Positions 36,786 through 45,829 of a stretch of 64,000 nt of DNA are shown in pieces. The DNA comes from Rhizobium sp. NLR16a (GTDB taxonomy: Bacteria; Pseudomonadota; Alphaproteobacteria; Rhizobiales; Rhizobiaceae). The stretch covers positions 3,001,501 to 3,065,500 of the forward strand of contig NZ_CP072865.1 in the NCBI RefSeq assembly GCF_017948245.1. Direction: 5' to 3'. Position 1 is the first letter of the stretch. Each line of letters starts with the position of its first letter. A program made the position numbers and the translations under genes. The notes under the pieces were generated by a model. That model was not told where the DNA came from, did no database searches, and saw only the letters and a program-made list of their open reading frames with translations.

Positions 36786-37694
36786 ATGGAAAATCCCGCA
36801 TTCGACCTAGCTTTCGAGCCGGCCTATGGGCGGGCCGTGCCGGTTGCTCCCGATGTCGAGCGCATCACGGCGGAAAATCCCGGGCCTTTCACCTTTTTCG
36901 GCACCAACAGCTATCTCGTCGGCTCCTCCTCGCTTGCCGTCATCGATCCCGGGCCGGAGGACGAGGCGCATTATCACGCGCTGATGGCTGCGATCGGCGG
37001 GCGTGATGTGACGCATATCTTCGTCAGCCATACGCATCGCGATCACTCGCCGCTTGCCCGGCGGCTGCAGGCGGCAACGGGGGCGGTGACGGTGGGGCAA
37101 GGGCCGCATCGGCCGGCGCGGCCGCTGCGGGAAGGCGAGGTCAATCCCTTCGCCGAAAGCGCGGATATGGATTTCGCGCCGGATATCGCGCTCGGCGATG
37201 GGGAGACGATAACGGGTGACGGCTGGGCGATGACGGCGGTGCTGACGCCGGGGCATACGGCCAATCATGCCGCCTTCGCGCTCGAGGGCCGCGACATCCT
37301 GTTCTCAGGCGATCATGTCATGGCCTGGTCGACCTCGATCGTCGCACCGCCGGACGGGACGATGGCGGATTACATGGCCTCGCTCGACAGGCTGATAGCG
37401 CGCGAAGACGGCCTGCTGCTGCCCGGCCATGGCGGGCCGGTCAGCGAGCCGAAGACTTTCCTGCCGGCGCTGAAGGCGCATCGCCTCGGGCGCGAGCAGG
37501 CGGTGCTGGCGCGGGTTGCGGCCGGCGATCGGGAGATTGCGGAGATGGTGAAGGCGATTTATCGCGATACCGATCCGAAGCTGCACGGCGCGGCGGCCCT
37601 TTCCGTGCTCGCCCATATCGAGCATCTCATGGAGCGCGGCGAGATTGCAGCGGATGGGCCGCCCTCGCTTGCCGCGCGCTATTGGCCGGGGTAA
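36786..37694 (+). CDS. MBL-fold metallo-hydrolase (LACTB2-like)
   Basis: A 302-residue metallo-beta-lactamase-fold hydrolase. The metal motif HTHRDHS (HxHxDH) follows HIFVSH, TPGHTANH supplies the next His, FSGDHVM the bridging Asp, and LPGHGGP the last His. A C-terminal winged-helix-like region (AALSVLAHIEHLMERGEI) is typical of the LACTB2/RNase-related subgroup. Family members hydrolyse varied esters or act on RNA; substrate unknown. The chosen ATG at 36786 (MENPAFDL) starts the conserved part; the frame is open further upstream. It precedes, and is probably transcribed with, the DCC protein and the saccharopine-dehydrogenase-like gene. Confidence 0.82.
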   Translation: MENPAFDLAFEPAYGRAVPVAPDVERITAENPGPFTFFGTNSYLVGSSSLAVIDPGPEDEAHYHALMAAIGGRDVTHIFVSHTHRDHSPLARRLQAATGAVTVGQGPHRPARPLREGEVNPFAESADMDFAPDIALGDGETITGDGWAMTAVLTPGHTANHAAFALEGRDILFSGDHVMAWSTSIVAPPDGTMADYMASLDRLIAREDGLLLPGHGGPVSEPKTFLPALKAHRLGREQAVLARVAAGDREIAEMVKAIYRDTDPKLHGAAALSVLAHIEHLMERGEIAADGPPSLAARYWPG

Positions 37695-37716
37695 TGAAAG
37701 GCGGAGGGAGATCAGC

Positions 37717-38166
37717 ATGGGCCGCGCCGATTACAGCTATCGCACCGATCCCGCCGTTCCCGCCTTCGCCGATGACCGGCCGCTCATCGTTTTCGATGGC
37801 GAATGCGTCTTCTGCTCCGGCTGGGTGAAATTCGCGCTGAAGCACGACAGGCGGCAGCGCTACCGCTTCGTCGCGGCACAGTCGTCGCTCGGGCAGGCGC
37901 TCTACCGGCATTACGGGCTCGATTGCCGCGATTACGAAACCAATATCCTCATCGAGAAGGGCCGCGCCTTCTTCAAGTCCGATGGCTCGATCCGCATGGT
38001 GGCCGGGCTCGGCTTTCCCTATTCGCTGGTGAGGCTGTTCCGGCTGCTGCCGCGGCGTGCAGCCGACGCGATCTATGAATTCATCGCCCGCAACCGGCTG
38101 AAGATTGCCGGACGGCAGAGCTGCATGGTGCCGACGCCGGAGCAGCGCGGCCGCTTCATCGCATGA
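37717..38166 (+). CDS. DCC-family thiol-disulfide oxidoreductase (DUF393)
   Basis: A 149-residue protein with the DUF393 signature: LIVFDGECVFCSGWVKFAL (the D-x-x-C-x-x-C pattern), then YRFVAAQSSLGQAL and KSDGSIRMVAGLGFPY. Members are thioredoxin-like but poorly characterised. GGAGGG lies about 12 bases before the ATG at 37717. Its stop overlaps the next start by four bases (ATGA at 38163), so it is coupled to the DUF4166 gene. Confidence 0.85.
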   Translation: MGRADYSYRTDPAVPAFADDRPLIVFDGECVFCSGWVKFALKHDRRQRYRFVAAQSSLGQALYRHYGLDCRDYETNILIEKGRAFFKSDGSIRMVAGLGFPYSLVRLFRLLPRRAADAIYEFIARNRLKIAGRQSCMVPTPEQRGRFIA

Positions 38167-39884
38167 GCGGCGGCACCTTTTCCCTGCTGATCATCGGCGG
38201 CTACGGCGCCTTCGGCGGCCGGCTCGCCCGGCTGCTCGGCGAGGAGCCCAGGCTCAGGCTGCTGATCGCCGGCCGTTCGCTCGAAAAGGCCGATGATTTC
38301 GTCTTCGATATGCGATCGCCGAAGGGCGGCGCCGGGCGCCTCGGCGGCAACGATCTCGGCGCCTGGCTGCAGGCGGTGGTGTTCGATCGTGACGGCGATC
38401 TCCGGGAGCAGCTGACGCGGCTGAGGCCCGATCTCGTCGTCGATGCCTCCGGGCCGTTCCAGAGCTTCACCGGCGATGGCTATAAGCTGGTGCGGGCCTG
38501 CATCGACCTCGGCATCGATTATGCCGATCTCGCCGACAGCACCGGCTTTGTCGCCGGCATCGGTAGGCTGGATGCGCAGGCGAAGGCCAAGGGCATCTTC
38601 GTGCTCTCGGGGCTGAGCAGCCTGCCGGCGCTCTCCTTTGGGGCGCTGGAGGCGATGGCGCCGCATTTCTCCCGCATCGAAAGCGTGGCGGCCGGCATTG
38701 CCCCCTCGGCGCATGTGAAGATCGGCCTCAATGTCGTCAGGGCGATCGCAAGTTACGCCGGTAAGCCGGTGGCGGTGCTGCGCGAGGGCCGGCCGGCCGA
38801 GGGGCGCGGGCTGATCGATGAGATGCGGGTGACGATCGCCCCGCCCGATGTGGCGCCGCTCGCCAGCCGGAAATTCCTGCTGGTCGATGCGCCCGACCTG
38901 GCGCTGCTGCCTGATCGTTTTGCCGGCCTGCAATCCACCTTCACCGGCGTCGGCACCGAGCCGCAGGCGCTGCAGCGGCTCTTGAGATTTGCCGCCCGGC
39001 TGGTCGAGATCGGGCTGTTGCCGTCGCTCACGCCGTTCGCCCGGGCGCTGCAGGCGGCCAGCCATCGCTTCGCCGCCGGCGCGCATCGCGGCGGCATGTT
39101 CGTGCGCCTGGGCGGCCTCGATCATGAGGGGCGGCGGTTGACGGCGGATTGGTCGCTGATTGCCGAAGGTGATGACGGGCCGTTCATTCCGGTTCTCGGC
39201 GTCGAGCTGCTGGTGCGCCGGCTGCTCGACGGCCAACGGCCGGAAAGCGGCGCCCGGCCGGCGGCGGGGGAATTGTCGCTTGCGGATTTCGAAGCGGCCT
39301 TCAGCCAGTTCTCCATCGCTTCAGGCGTCCGGCTGGATCACCAGGAAGAGGCCCAGCCGCTCTACCGGCGCATTCTCGGCGACGCCTGGGAGAAGCTGCC
39401 GCCGGCGCTGGCGGCGATCCATGCGGGCGGCACCCGGCTTGCCTCCGGCCGGGCGCGGATCGAGCGCGGCAGCGGTCTCCTCGCCCGGCTGATCGCCGGC
39501 CTCATCGGCTTTCCCGCCGCCGGCGAGGATGTGCCGGTCGCGGTGCGCTTTGTCGCCGAGGGCGAGCGGGAGATCTGGACGCGCAGTTTCGGCAGCAAGA
39601 CCTTCCGCAGCTGGCAGGCCGCCGGCCCCGGCCGCGATAGCCACTTGCTCGTCGAGGTGTTCGGGCCGTTCCGGGTGCTGCTGGCGCTGGTGCCGGAGGG
39701 GCAGAAGCTGCGCCTCATCGTGCGCGGCTGGCGCTTTTGCGGCATTCCGCTGCCGCTGTTCCTGGCGCCGGGCGGCGATACCTACGAGGAGGAGCGCGAT
39801 GGGCGCTTCCACTTCCACGTCGAGATCGGCGGGCGGCTGACTGGGCTGGTGGTGCGCTATTCGGGATGGCTGGTGCTGGAGTGA
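38163..39884 (+). CDS. Saccharopine dehydrogenase-like NAD(P)-binding protein with DUF4166
   Basis: A 573-residue protein. The N-terminal 130 residues are a Rossmann domain of the saccharopine-dehydrogenase type (LLIIGGYGAFGGRLARLL, then LIAGRSLEKA and VVDASGPFQSF). The last 170 residues (from about 395: LYRRILGDAWEKLPPALAAIH to GRLTGLVVRYSGWL) match DUF4166, which often follows such domains. The reaction is unknown; it is not expected to be true saccharopine dehydrogenase. Translation is coupled to the upstream DCC gene by ATGA overlap. Confidence 0.8.
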   Translation: MSGGTFSLLIIGGYGAFGGRLARLLGEEPRLRLLIAGRSLEKADDFVFDMRSPKGGAGRLGGNDLGAWLQAVVFDRDGDLREQLTRLRPDLVVDASGPFQSFTGDGYKLVRACIDLGIDYADLADSTGFVAGIGRLDAQAKAKGIFVLSGLSSLPALSFGALEAMAPHFSRIESVAAGIAPSAHVKIGLNVVRAIASYAGKPVAVLREGRPAEGRGLIDEMRVTIAPPDVAPLASRKFLLVDAPDLALLPDRFAGLQSTFTGVGTEPQALQRLLRFAARLVEIGLLPSLTPFARALQAASHRFAAGAHRGGMFVRLGGLDHEGRRLTADWSLIAEGDDGPFIPVLGVELLVRRLLDGQRPESGARPAAGELSLADFEAAFSQFSIASGVRLDHQEEAQPLYRRILGDAWEKLPPALAAIHAGGTRLASGRARIERGSGLLARLIAGLIGFPAAGEDVPVAVRFVAEGEREIWTRSFGSKTFRSWQAAGPGRDSHLLVEVFGPFRVLLALVPEGQKLRLIVRGWRFCGIPLPLFLAPGGDTYEEERDGRFHFHVEIGGRLTGLVVRYSGWLVLE

Positions 39885-39905
39885 GACCCCTCGCCCTTGC
39901 CAGCA

Positions 39906-40304
39906 TCAACGGCCGGCGAAACGCTGTCTGGCGGCCTCGGTGACAGGCGTATAGAGGGCGATGCGGGTCCCCTCGGGGTCGGCAAACTGCACTGTCCGGT
40001 TGCCCCATGGCAGATCCTTGGGCGCGTGCACGACCGTGACCCGGTCCTTGAGCCGGGCGAATTCCGCATCGACATCCGACACCATGAATTCGAGAATGGC
40101 CGTCCGGTTGGCTCCTGGCTCGGCACTCCCCTCGCTGAACAGCGCCACCGTTTCCGCGCTGCCGATGGCGAGAGTGGCGCCTGGTGTGACGATCTCGGCG
40201 AAGACGGGCGCAAGCCATTCGGCGCGACAGCCGGTCACAAGCTCATAAAAGGCCACCATGCTGGCGATATCGGCGGCGATGAGGCGGGTGGATGCGAATT
40301 TCAT
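39906..40304 (-). CDS. VOC (glyoxalase/bleomycin-resistance) family protein
   Basis: A 132-residue single-domain VOC protein: MVAFYELVTGCRAEW (typical first beta-alpha unit), ILEFMVSDVDAEFARL in the second repeat and FADPEGTRIALYTPV at the end, giving the usual metal-ligand Glu-like positions. Members isomerise, open or sequester small molecules; the substrate is unknown. GGAGA precedes the ATG at 40304. It is divergent from the WYL regulator at 40408, which may control it. Confidence 0.82.
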   Translation of the reverse strand: MKFASTRLIAADIASMVAFYELVTGCRAEWLAPVFAEIVTPGATLAIGSAETVALFSEGSAEPGANRTAILEFMVSDVDAEFARLKDRVTVVHAPKDLPWGNRTVQFADPEGTRIALYTPVTEAARQRFAGR

Positions 40305-40407
40305 GATCTTCTCCGTGGGTGCGCGATGATGGGTGCGCGACGATCTCTTGGCTTGCCTTTGTCACACAGCCGTGCTGACAGCGTTGTGGCAGCAGGAGTC
40401 AGCAGGC

Positions 40408-41106
40408 ATGCGAAAAGCAGAGCGGCTTTTTCAGATCATCCAGATTCTTCGCCGGTCGAGCCGGCCGGTGACCTCGTCGGCGCTCGCGGATGAACTGGAG
40501 GTCGCCAGGCGGACCGTCTATCGCGATATCGCCCATCTGATTGCCCAGCGTGTTCCGATCGAAGGCGAGTCCGGGTTCGGCTATGTGCTCGATCCGCGCT
40601 ACGACATGCCGCCGCTGATGCTGACGCCCGACGAGATCGAGGCGGTCGTGCTCGGCGTGCAGATGGCGGCAAGGCTGAATGATGCGGCCATCCGCAACGC
40701 CGCCAGCGATGTCATGGCCAAGATCACCTCGGTCATGCCGCCGGAGCTGCTTCCCTTTATTGCCGAGCCCGCGGTCGGCATCAAACCGGACGATATCGGC
40801 GGCGATGCGACGCTCGACACGCGTCCTCTGAGGTCGGCGATCCGGGAAGGCCGCAAGCTGGAACTCGACTATCGCGCGGCGGACGGGACGATCAGCAGCC
40901 GCATCGTCTGGCCCGTGCTTCTCGGCTATGCCGATAGGCACAGCCTGCTGATCGCCTGGTGCCAATCGAAACAGGCCTTCCGTCACTTCCGCACCGAACG
41001 GATCCTCAAGGTCGAGATTCTGGCTGAATCCATCGGCATGTCCAGGAGCCGGCTGCGACAGCAATGGCAGCAGTGGCGCGATGCCGAGATGCGCAAGTCG
41101 GGTTAG
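40408..41106 (+). CDS. YafY/WYL-domain transcriptional regulator
   Basis: A 232-residue regulator. Residues 1-55 are an HTH_11-type winged helix (RKAERLFQIIQILRRSSRP, ALADELEVARRTVYRDIAHL). From about residue 135 there is a WYL domain (LRSAIREGRKLELDYRAADG..., RHFRTERILKVEIL). WYL domains bind ligands or nucleic acids, and this class commonly controls a neighbouring enzyme gene. The divergent VOC gene is the natural target. The ATG at 40408 follows CAGGAGTCAGCAGG; an extension to 40333 is less likely. Confidence 0.85.
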   Translation: MRKAERLFQIIQILRRSSRPVTSSALADELEVARRTVYRDIAHLIAQRVPIEGESGFGYVLDPRYDMPPLMLTPDEIEAVVLGVQMAARLNDAAIRNAASDVMAKITSVMPPELLPFIAEPAVGIKPDDIGGDATLDTRPLRSAIREGRKLELDYRAADGTISSRIVWPVLLGYADRHSLLIAWCQSKQAFRHFRTERILKVEILAESIGMSRSRLRQQWQQWRDAEMRKSG

Positions 41107-41248
41107 ATGCGGAGATGCTTCCGGCCGACGAGCGTGGAACGGAAACGTCGCGGCATGCCCTTTCGCCCCGTTTACGGGATGGCAGCCGGATGCGGGGCTG
41201 GCTGCGCCGATCTGCCACGATGGCGCTGGAAAAGCGACGAAAAGTCGG

Positions 41249-41283
41249 TTGCCGATTTATACAGTTTACCTGTATAAATCGGC
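41249..41283 (+). promoter_or_regulatory. Promoter covered by a perfect 14-bp-arm palindrome
   Basis: GCCGATTTATACAG (41251-41264) and its exact reverse complement (41270-41283) flank a TTTAC centre. The palindrome covers a candidate sigma70-type promoter, TTGCCG (41249-41254), an 18-bp gap and TATAAA (41273-41278), upstream of the SnoaL-like gene. A repressor bound here would block transcription; the adjacent MarR and WYL regulators are candidates. Confidence 0.75.
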
Positions 41284-41308
41284 ATTGGGATAGCAGAAAG
41301 GATCGATC

Positions 41309-41719
41309 ATGGAGATCGAGAATAAAGAGGTGGTTCGCCGCTTCAACGTTGAAGTGATTCAAGACGGCAGTGAGGCGGCGTTCAAAGCCCTGATGGCCCC
41401 GGATTTCATCAACCATGCCGCGCCGGAAGGAATGGCGAATGGCCCGCAGAGCATGTGGAACACGTTCCAAAATGTCCTGCGCCCGGCGCTGTCGAATATG
41501 AAAGTGACGATCCATGATCAGATCGCCGAAGGCGACAAGGTGACAACGCGAAAGACGATCAGTGGCACTCACTCCGGTCCCTTGATGGGAATTCCACCGA
41601 CCGGTCGGGATGTCGCCATCGATGTCATCGATATCGTGCGTGTCGAGGACGGCAAATATGCCGAGCATTGGGGCCTGAACACGTTCTCAACCGTTCTTGC
41701 GACTTTAGCGAAGGCCTGA
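41309..41719 (+). CDS. SnoaL-like ester cyclase/NTF2-fold protein
   Basis: A 136-residue protein of the SnoaL-like polyketide-cyclase superfamily: NKEVVRRFNVEVIQDG, FKALMAPDFINHAAPEG, VTTRKTISGTHSGPLMGIPPTGR and IDIVRVEDGKYAEHWG. Bacterial members are mostly of unknown function. AAGGA lies upstream of the ATG. Transcription probably begins at the palindrome-covered promoter 30 bases upstream. It converges with the MarR gene, two bases apart. Confidence 0.8.
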   Translation: MEIENKEVVRRFNVEVIQDGSEAAFKALMAPDFINHAAPEGMANGPQSMWNTFQNVLRPALSNMKVTIHDQIAEGDKVTTRKTISGTHSGPLMGIPPTGRDVAIDVIDIVRVEDGKYAEHWGLNTFSTVLATLAKA

Positions 41720-41721
41720 CG

Positions 41722-42171
41722 CTACGGACGAACAAGTCTTTCGATGATACGAATTGCGGCTTCGAGTGTTCGCCTGTCCTCCTGGGACAAGCGCTCGTCG
41801 ATAAGCGCGGCAATTTCCGCCGTCCGAGCCTTCCTGGAGCGGGTCAGCTCTTCCCGGCCTTTCTCGGTTATGGATAGAAGCCGGCTGCGGCTATCCACCG
41901 GATTGGGCAACTTGCTGACCAATTCGGCGGTCTCCAATTGGCCTGCGACCAATCGCATGCTCTGATGTCTGACATTGCGTCGGCTTGCCAATTCGGCGAC
42001 GCTGAGAGGGCCGCTTCGATCGAGCAGCGCCAGAGTTTCAGACTGAGACGTTGTCGGCGTGTTTGTATTCGCTCTTATGCCCCTGACGAAATTGCCGACC
42101 GTGACGCGAAGACTTTCCGCAAGCGCCAAGGCGGACTCCAGCTTTTCGGGGCTCTCTTCATCTCCGGCCAT
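41722..42171 (-). CDS. MarR-family transcriptional regulator
   Basis: A 149-residue MarR-type winged-helix protein: TTSQSETLALLDRSGPLSVAELASRRNVRHQSMRLVAGQLETAELV is the DNA-binding helix region, and DSRSRLLSITEKGREELTRSRKAR the beta wing plus dimerisation helix (family pattern DxRxxxxxLTxxG). MarR proteins respond to phenolics, antibiotics or oxidants. The ATG at 42171 follows AGGAAG. It converges tail to tail with the SnoaL-like gene, and could control it through the 41251-41283 palindrome; this is inferred. Confidence 0.85.
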   Translation of the reverse strand: MAGDEESPEKLESALALAESLRVTVGNFVRGIRANTNTPTTSQSETLALLDRSGPLSVAELASRRNVRHQSMRLVAGQLETAELVSKLPNPVDSRSRLLSITEKGREELTRSRKARTAEIAALIDERLSQEDRRTLEAAIRIIERLVRP

Positions 42172-42668
42172 CGGCCACTTCTTCCTTGGAAAGAATGCGT
42201 TGCTCTTCCATAAACCGAGACATGCGGGAAATGAAACGGCATCGACCGATCTGAGTGTGAGGGGCAACTGATGCATCGCAGCTTTCGGCCGAGGACCTGG
42301 TAGGCTTGTCGCACGAGATCGGAACCAATAAGGGGTTGAAGGCTTCCTGTGACGGTCGAGATTGATTTCGGTTTCGGGCGACAACTTGAACTCCCCCTGC
42401 GGACCAGACTGTCATGGTTCGATGCGACAGCTCTGATGAAAGACAGGAAAATCGAAACAGCCATGCTCCATTCTCACGATCAATCCAACTCGACGATCGC
42501 AATGGTCCGCGATGTTCGGCAGGCCGATGCGATCTGTTATCGAAGAGACGGAAGCGGGCAGCTTCGCATCGCTACCATGTCACCGTTCATCTGCTGCACG
42601 TCGTCGAGGCGAGATGCGGCACAGCCTGGCTTGGAGGCTCTGCTTTCCAGGCTGGAAGGCGTGGTCGT
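42172..42668. other. Intergenic region between MarR and the depolymerase-like gene
   Basis: About 500 bases of mixed composition. A 107-codon plus-strand frame at 42349-42672 has no recognisable domain, unusual residue content and no good ribosome binding site, so I do not call it. No clear promoter or palindrome was found. Confidence 0.4.
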
Positions 42669-43667
42669 TTGAAGCTCGGCTTCACCAAATCGCTGTCGAG
42701 ACTGTTGACGACGCGACGGCGAGCCGCACGCTTGTTGGAGAAGGCATGGCGTCCGCTTCGCCGCAAGCCATCCAGGCAGGAGCGACCGAGGCTCCAGACG
42801 ACCGCCGCATTCGGCAGCAACCCCGGAAGGCTTGTCATGAAGAGCTTCGTGCCCGCCGATCTGCCAAGCAAGCCGGCCCTTGTGGTGGTGCTTCATGGAT
42901 GCCGGCAGACGCCGGAAAGCCTGGACGCCGCCAGCGGCTTCTCGAGACTGGCGAGCGAGAGAGGGTTCGTGCTGATTTACCCGCAGCAGACCCACGCCAA
43001 CAATGCTCATAAATGCTTCAACTGGTTCCGTCCGAGCGAGGTCGCTCGCGATCGCGGCGAGGTGCTTTCCGTCAAGCAGATGATTGACCATGCCCTCAAA
43101 CGACATCGAGCCGATCGCACGCGCGTTTACATTGTCGGCCTTTCTGCCGGCGGAGCGATGACAGGTTCGTTGGTCGCCAACTATCCGGATATGTTTGCAG
43201 GTGCCGCCATCGTCGCCGGGATGCCGGTTGGCGCGGTGCGCGATGCAATGTCAGCGCTGCGTGCAATGAAGTCCGGCGCGGCACTGCCCCCGGATGGCTG
43301 GGGCGCCAGGATTGCCGAAATCTCCCCCGGCCAACGCTCCTGGCCGCCGATCAGCATCTGGCAGGGGACTGCGGATCGCACGGTCAATCCGGCAAATGCG
43401 AGGGCCTGCGTCGATCAATGGGTTGAAGCGAACGCTGTCGATCGAAGCAGCGCCCGTGTCGAGAAGAAGCCCTGGGGCGAGTTGTCCTCCTGGAACGCCG
43501 GAGGTGCACGCCCGGTATCGCTCTATTCCATCCATGGCATGGGGCACGGTCTTCCCGTCAAGAGTCGAAGGCCGACCCGTTCAGGCTCGACAGACCCATT
43601 CGTGTTGACAGCGGAGATCTCGGCTCCGGTGGAACTGATGCGTCTGTGGCGCCTGGCAAGGCGGTAA
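42669..43667 (+). CDS. PHB-depolymerase-like extracellular-type esterase
   Basis: A 332-residue alpha/beta hydrolase of the short-chain-length PHB depolymerase (esterase PHB) family: AAFGSNPGRLVMKSFVPADLP, PALVVVLHGCRQTPESLD with the oxyanion-hole region, CFNWFRP, VYIVGLSAGGAM (nucleophile Ser in GLSAGG), and SIHGMGHGLPV carrying the catalytic His. No clear signal peptide is visible; the Arg-rich N-terminus (residues 1-40) resembles intracellular homologues in rhizobia. The start is set at a TTG (42669) with GGAAGG upstream, because homology extends upstream of the first in-frame ATG at 42837. Substrate could be PHB or another ester. Confidence 0.75.
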   Translation: MKLGFTKSLSRLLTTRRRAARLLEKAWRPLRRKPSRQERPRLQTTAAFGSNPGRLVMKSFVPADLPSKPALVVVLHGCRQTPESLDAASGFSRLASERGFVLIYPQQTHANNAHKCFNWFRPSEVARDRGEVLSVKQMIDHALKRHRADRTRVYIVGLSAGGAMTGSLVANYPDMFAGAAIVAGMPVGAVRDAMSALRAMKSGAALPPDGWGARIAEISPGQRSWPPISIWQGTADRTVNPANARACVDQWVEANAVDRSSARVEKKPWGELSSWNAGGARPVSLYSIHGMGHGLPVKSRRPTRSGSTDPFVLTAEISAPVELMRLWRLARR

Positions 43668-43780
43668 GCACGCCTGGCCACTCCAGGCGATCTCACCATC
43701 GGGCGCTGGGTGTTCCTGCAACGAGTGCTATATTCAATTTCGGTCGTTGCACCTGAGACGAACCGGGAAAGGAATTCTCG

Positions 43781-44461
43781 ATGGGAGAACAGAAGCGCCC
43801 GCTGCAACCTGGGAACACCGCGCCCGCCTTCGAGCTCGCCTCGGCCAATTTCGACGGGACGGTCTCTTTGGCCGATTTGAGCGGCCGGCCATTCCTGATC
43901 GGCTTCTTTCGCGGGCTGCACTGCCCGTTCTGCCGGCGCCAGCTCGAGCAGCTTGCCGGCATAGAGCCCACCCTCAGCGCCGCCGGGGTGAGGACCGTGG
44001 CCGTTATCAACACGCCGGTGGAGCGCGCTCGCCTGTATGTCCGCCACCGTCCGACGCCGGTGACGCTGCTGTGCGATCCCGACTGCCGCACGCATCGCGC
44101 CTATGGTGTGCCGCATGCCGAGTTCCTGCCCGAGGGCAGCAGCGAGCAGCCCGAATGGCCTTATACCGCGACGATGGCGCAGTTCCAGGCGGCGCGCATC
44201 AACCCCATGGGTGTGTTTCCGGAACCGATCCAGCCGATGGAAGCCAACACGGTGCTCAACGCCAGGGACGGCTTCGTGCTTGACGAAGCCGATCAGGCGA
44301 TCTTCGCCAAACACCCTACCCAGCTCGTCGGTCACTTCCTGGTCGATCAGAACGGCACCATTGCCTGGGCACAGATGGAGGCGCTGGACGGACCCAGCAG
44401 CCTTTGCATCTTCCCGACGGCGACGGAGATCATCGCTGCCGTGGGCGAGCTTGGGCGCTAG
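43781..44461 (+). CDS. AhpC/TSA-type redoxin
   Basis: A 226-residue thioredoxin-fold protein: PGNTAPAFELASANFDGTVSLADL, then FLIGFFRGLHCPFCRRQLEQL with a CPFC active site, and later VGHFLVDQNGTIAWAQME. Peroxiredoxin-like redoxins reduce peroxides or act as disulfide reductases; the CxxC instead of a lone peroxidatic Cys in a TxxC context suggests a peroxiredoxin-like oxidoreductase rather than classical AhpC. It is monocistronic with GGGAAAGGA upstream of its ATG. Confidence 0.8.
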   Translation: MGEQKRPLQPGNTAPAFELASANFDGTVSLADLSGRPFLIGFFRGLHCPFCRRQLEQLAGIEPTLSAAGVRTVAVINTPVERARLYVRHRPTPVTLLCDPDCRTHRAYGVPHAEFLPEGSSEQPEWPYTATMAQFQAARINPMGVFPEPIQPMEANTVLNARDGFVLDEADQAIFAKHPTQLVGHFLVDQNGTIAWAQMEALDGPSSLCIFPTATEIIAAVGELGR

Positions 44462-44776
44462 GCTGCAGCGTTATCGGTTGGTGGTCGGATGATTGCCGGC
44501 GTCTTTGGCGGCCCGCAACAAGGGGGCCGGTCTGCCGCGCCTATCCCGGCTTTGCTGGGCTCGGGGCGTTTGCTTCCACCTCTCCTCCCTCATTCCTGTG
44601 CTCGTCACAGAATTAGGGAGGAGAGCTAGGCAATATCGCAGGACCGTCGAGTTTGCGGCACGGTATGCGGGCCGCGTCTGCCGCGCCCTCTCCCGGCCCT
44701 TCGCTTGGGCTCAGGGCGTTCGCCGCTGCAATCGATTCACTGGATCGATTGCTGCCGCCCTTGGCGGCACCGCGGC
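44462..44776. repeat. Intergenic region with a long imperfect palindrome
   Basis: The only clear structure is a stem-loop at 44582-44623: outer arms CTCCTCCCT/AGGGAGGAG pair perfectly, and the inner ATTCCTGTG/CACAGAAT segment pairs with one bulge around CTCGT. It looks like one more rhizobial intergenic palindrome family. No gene is supported. Confidence 0.55.
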
Positions 44777-45685
44777 TCACCCACCCGCAATTCCCAGGAG
44801 TTCGGAGTCGAGCGCCTTCAGATAATCGCCGGCGATTGCGGCGCTGAGGCCGAGGTCGTGCTGGCCGTAGCGGGAGGCGACGCGGATGTCGACGAAGGTG
44901 GTTTCGGCCTCTTCGCGCAGCCGGATGACCATATCGAAGCGCAGGCCGAGGATCAGCGTGCGGGTGGTCGCCTGCAGCGTCACGCCGTTGGCGCCGCGGA
45001 TCAGCTTGGCGACGTCGTCGTCATAGGGACGCGGCGTCGGCACGGGAATGATGCCGGGCGCGTCGGTCACGGCGTCGTCGTCGGGGTCGGGCTTTGCCGG
45101 CCTGTCCTCGAGATCGCGATCCGGCTCGCTCGTGCCAGTGCTCCTGACGATCGTAAAGCCGCTCTGCTTGGCGACCTTGCGCACCGCCTCCAGCACGCGG
45201 TCGAGAGCGCCCTCATAGCGCCGGCCGGTCAGTTCGGGATAGGCCTCCATCTGCTTCTCGCGATCCTCCGGCGTCACCAGCGGATTGCGCTTCAGCCAGA
45301 TCTGGTCGGATTTCGGCGGCGACAGCCAGTCGGGCGCTGCGACCGGATCGGTGGAGACATCGTAGATCGCAGGCAGGCTGAGGTAGCGCTCCGCCGCCAC
45401 GGCGCCGATGCCAAGCGGAAAGGCGGCATAGATCAGCGCCGCCAGTGCGGCGAGCCCGCCTTCGGCCCCTGATACCCAGAGGCTGCGCAGGCCGACGGCG
45501 GCGAGCAGTGCTGCAAGCAGCGCGCCGCCGGCGGCGGCGATCAAAAGCAGCACCAGATAGGGGGTGGCGAGCCCGCCGAAGCGGTGGGCGATCAGCACGG
45601 CGAGCGCCAGAACCAGAGAAAATGCCCCGATCAGCCGCGAAGCGTAGGCGGCGTTGGAAACGGGACGGTCGTAACGGATGGGCAT
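44777..45685 (-). CDS. DUF1499 membrane protein
   Basis: A 302-residue protein. Residues 10-110 contain three or four hydrophobic helices (SRLIGAFSLVLALAVLIAHR, LVLLLIAAAGGALLAALLAAVG, GLAALAALIYAAFPLGIGAVA). The rest is a soluble DUF1499 domain with YDVSTDPVAAPDW (the characteristic D-(I/V)-x-T-D segment), an acidic Pro-rich insert near 205-235, and the terminal DVAKLIRGANG to VASRYGQHDLG part. Function unknown. ATG 45685 is the start; a TTG three bases earlier is in frame. Confidence 0.78.
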   Translation of the reverse strand: MPIRYDRPVSNAAYASRLIGAFSLVLALAVLIAHRFGGLATPYLVLLLIAAAGGALLAALLAAVGLRSLWVSGAEGGLAALAALIYAAFPLGIGAVAAERYLSLPAIYDVSTDPVAAPDWLSPPKSDQIWLKRNPLVTPEDREKQMEAYPELTGRRYEGALDRVLEAVRKVAKQSGFTIVRSTGTSEPDRDLEDRPAKPDPDDDAVTDAPGIIPVPTPRPYDDDVAKLIRGANGVTLQATTRTLILGLRFDMVIRLREEAETTFVDIRVASRYGQHDLGLSAAIAGDYLKALDSELLGIAGG

Positions 45686-45747
45686 CAAACTTACCGGTTG
45701 CTCGTCAGCGCCGCGCCATCAACCACGCAAATCGCCTTCTCCCTGTT

Positions 45748-45800
45748 TAGAGCATGATGCCGAAAAGTGTGAAGCGGTTTTCGGACGACATCATGCTCTA
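45748..45800. repeat. Rhizobial intergenic palindrome (RIME-like), copy 1
   Basis: A stem-loop whose ends are TAGAGCATGATG and CATCATGCTCTA, with internal CCGAAAA/TTTTCGG pairing around GTGTGAAGCGG. A near-identical copy lies at 61524-61571. It abuts the MITE-like element that begins at 45830. Confidence 0.8.
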
Positions 45801-45829
45801 TTTCTTTGATTTAGATCCTGATTCAGATT

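Noticed and set aside
42349..42672. A 107-codon plus-strand frame
   Set aside because: No domain, poor ribosome binding site and atypical composition.
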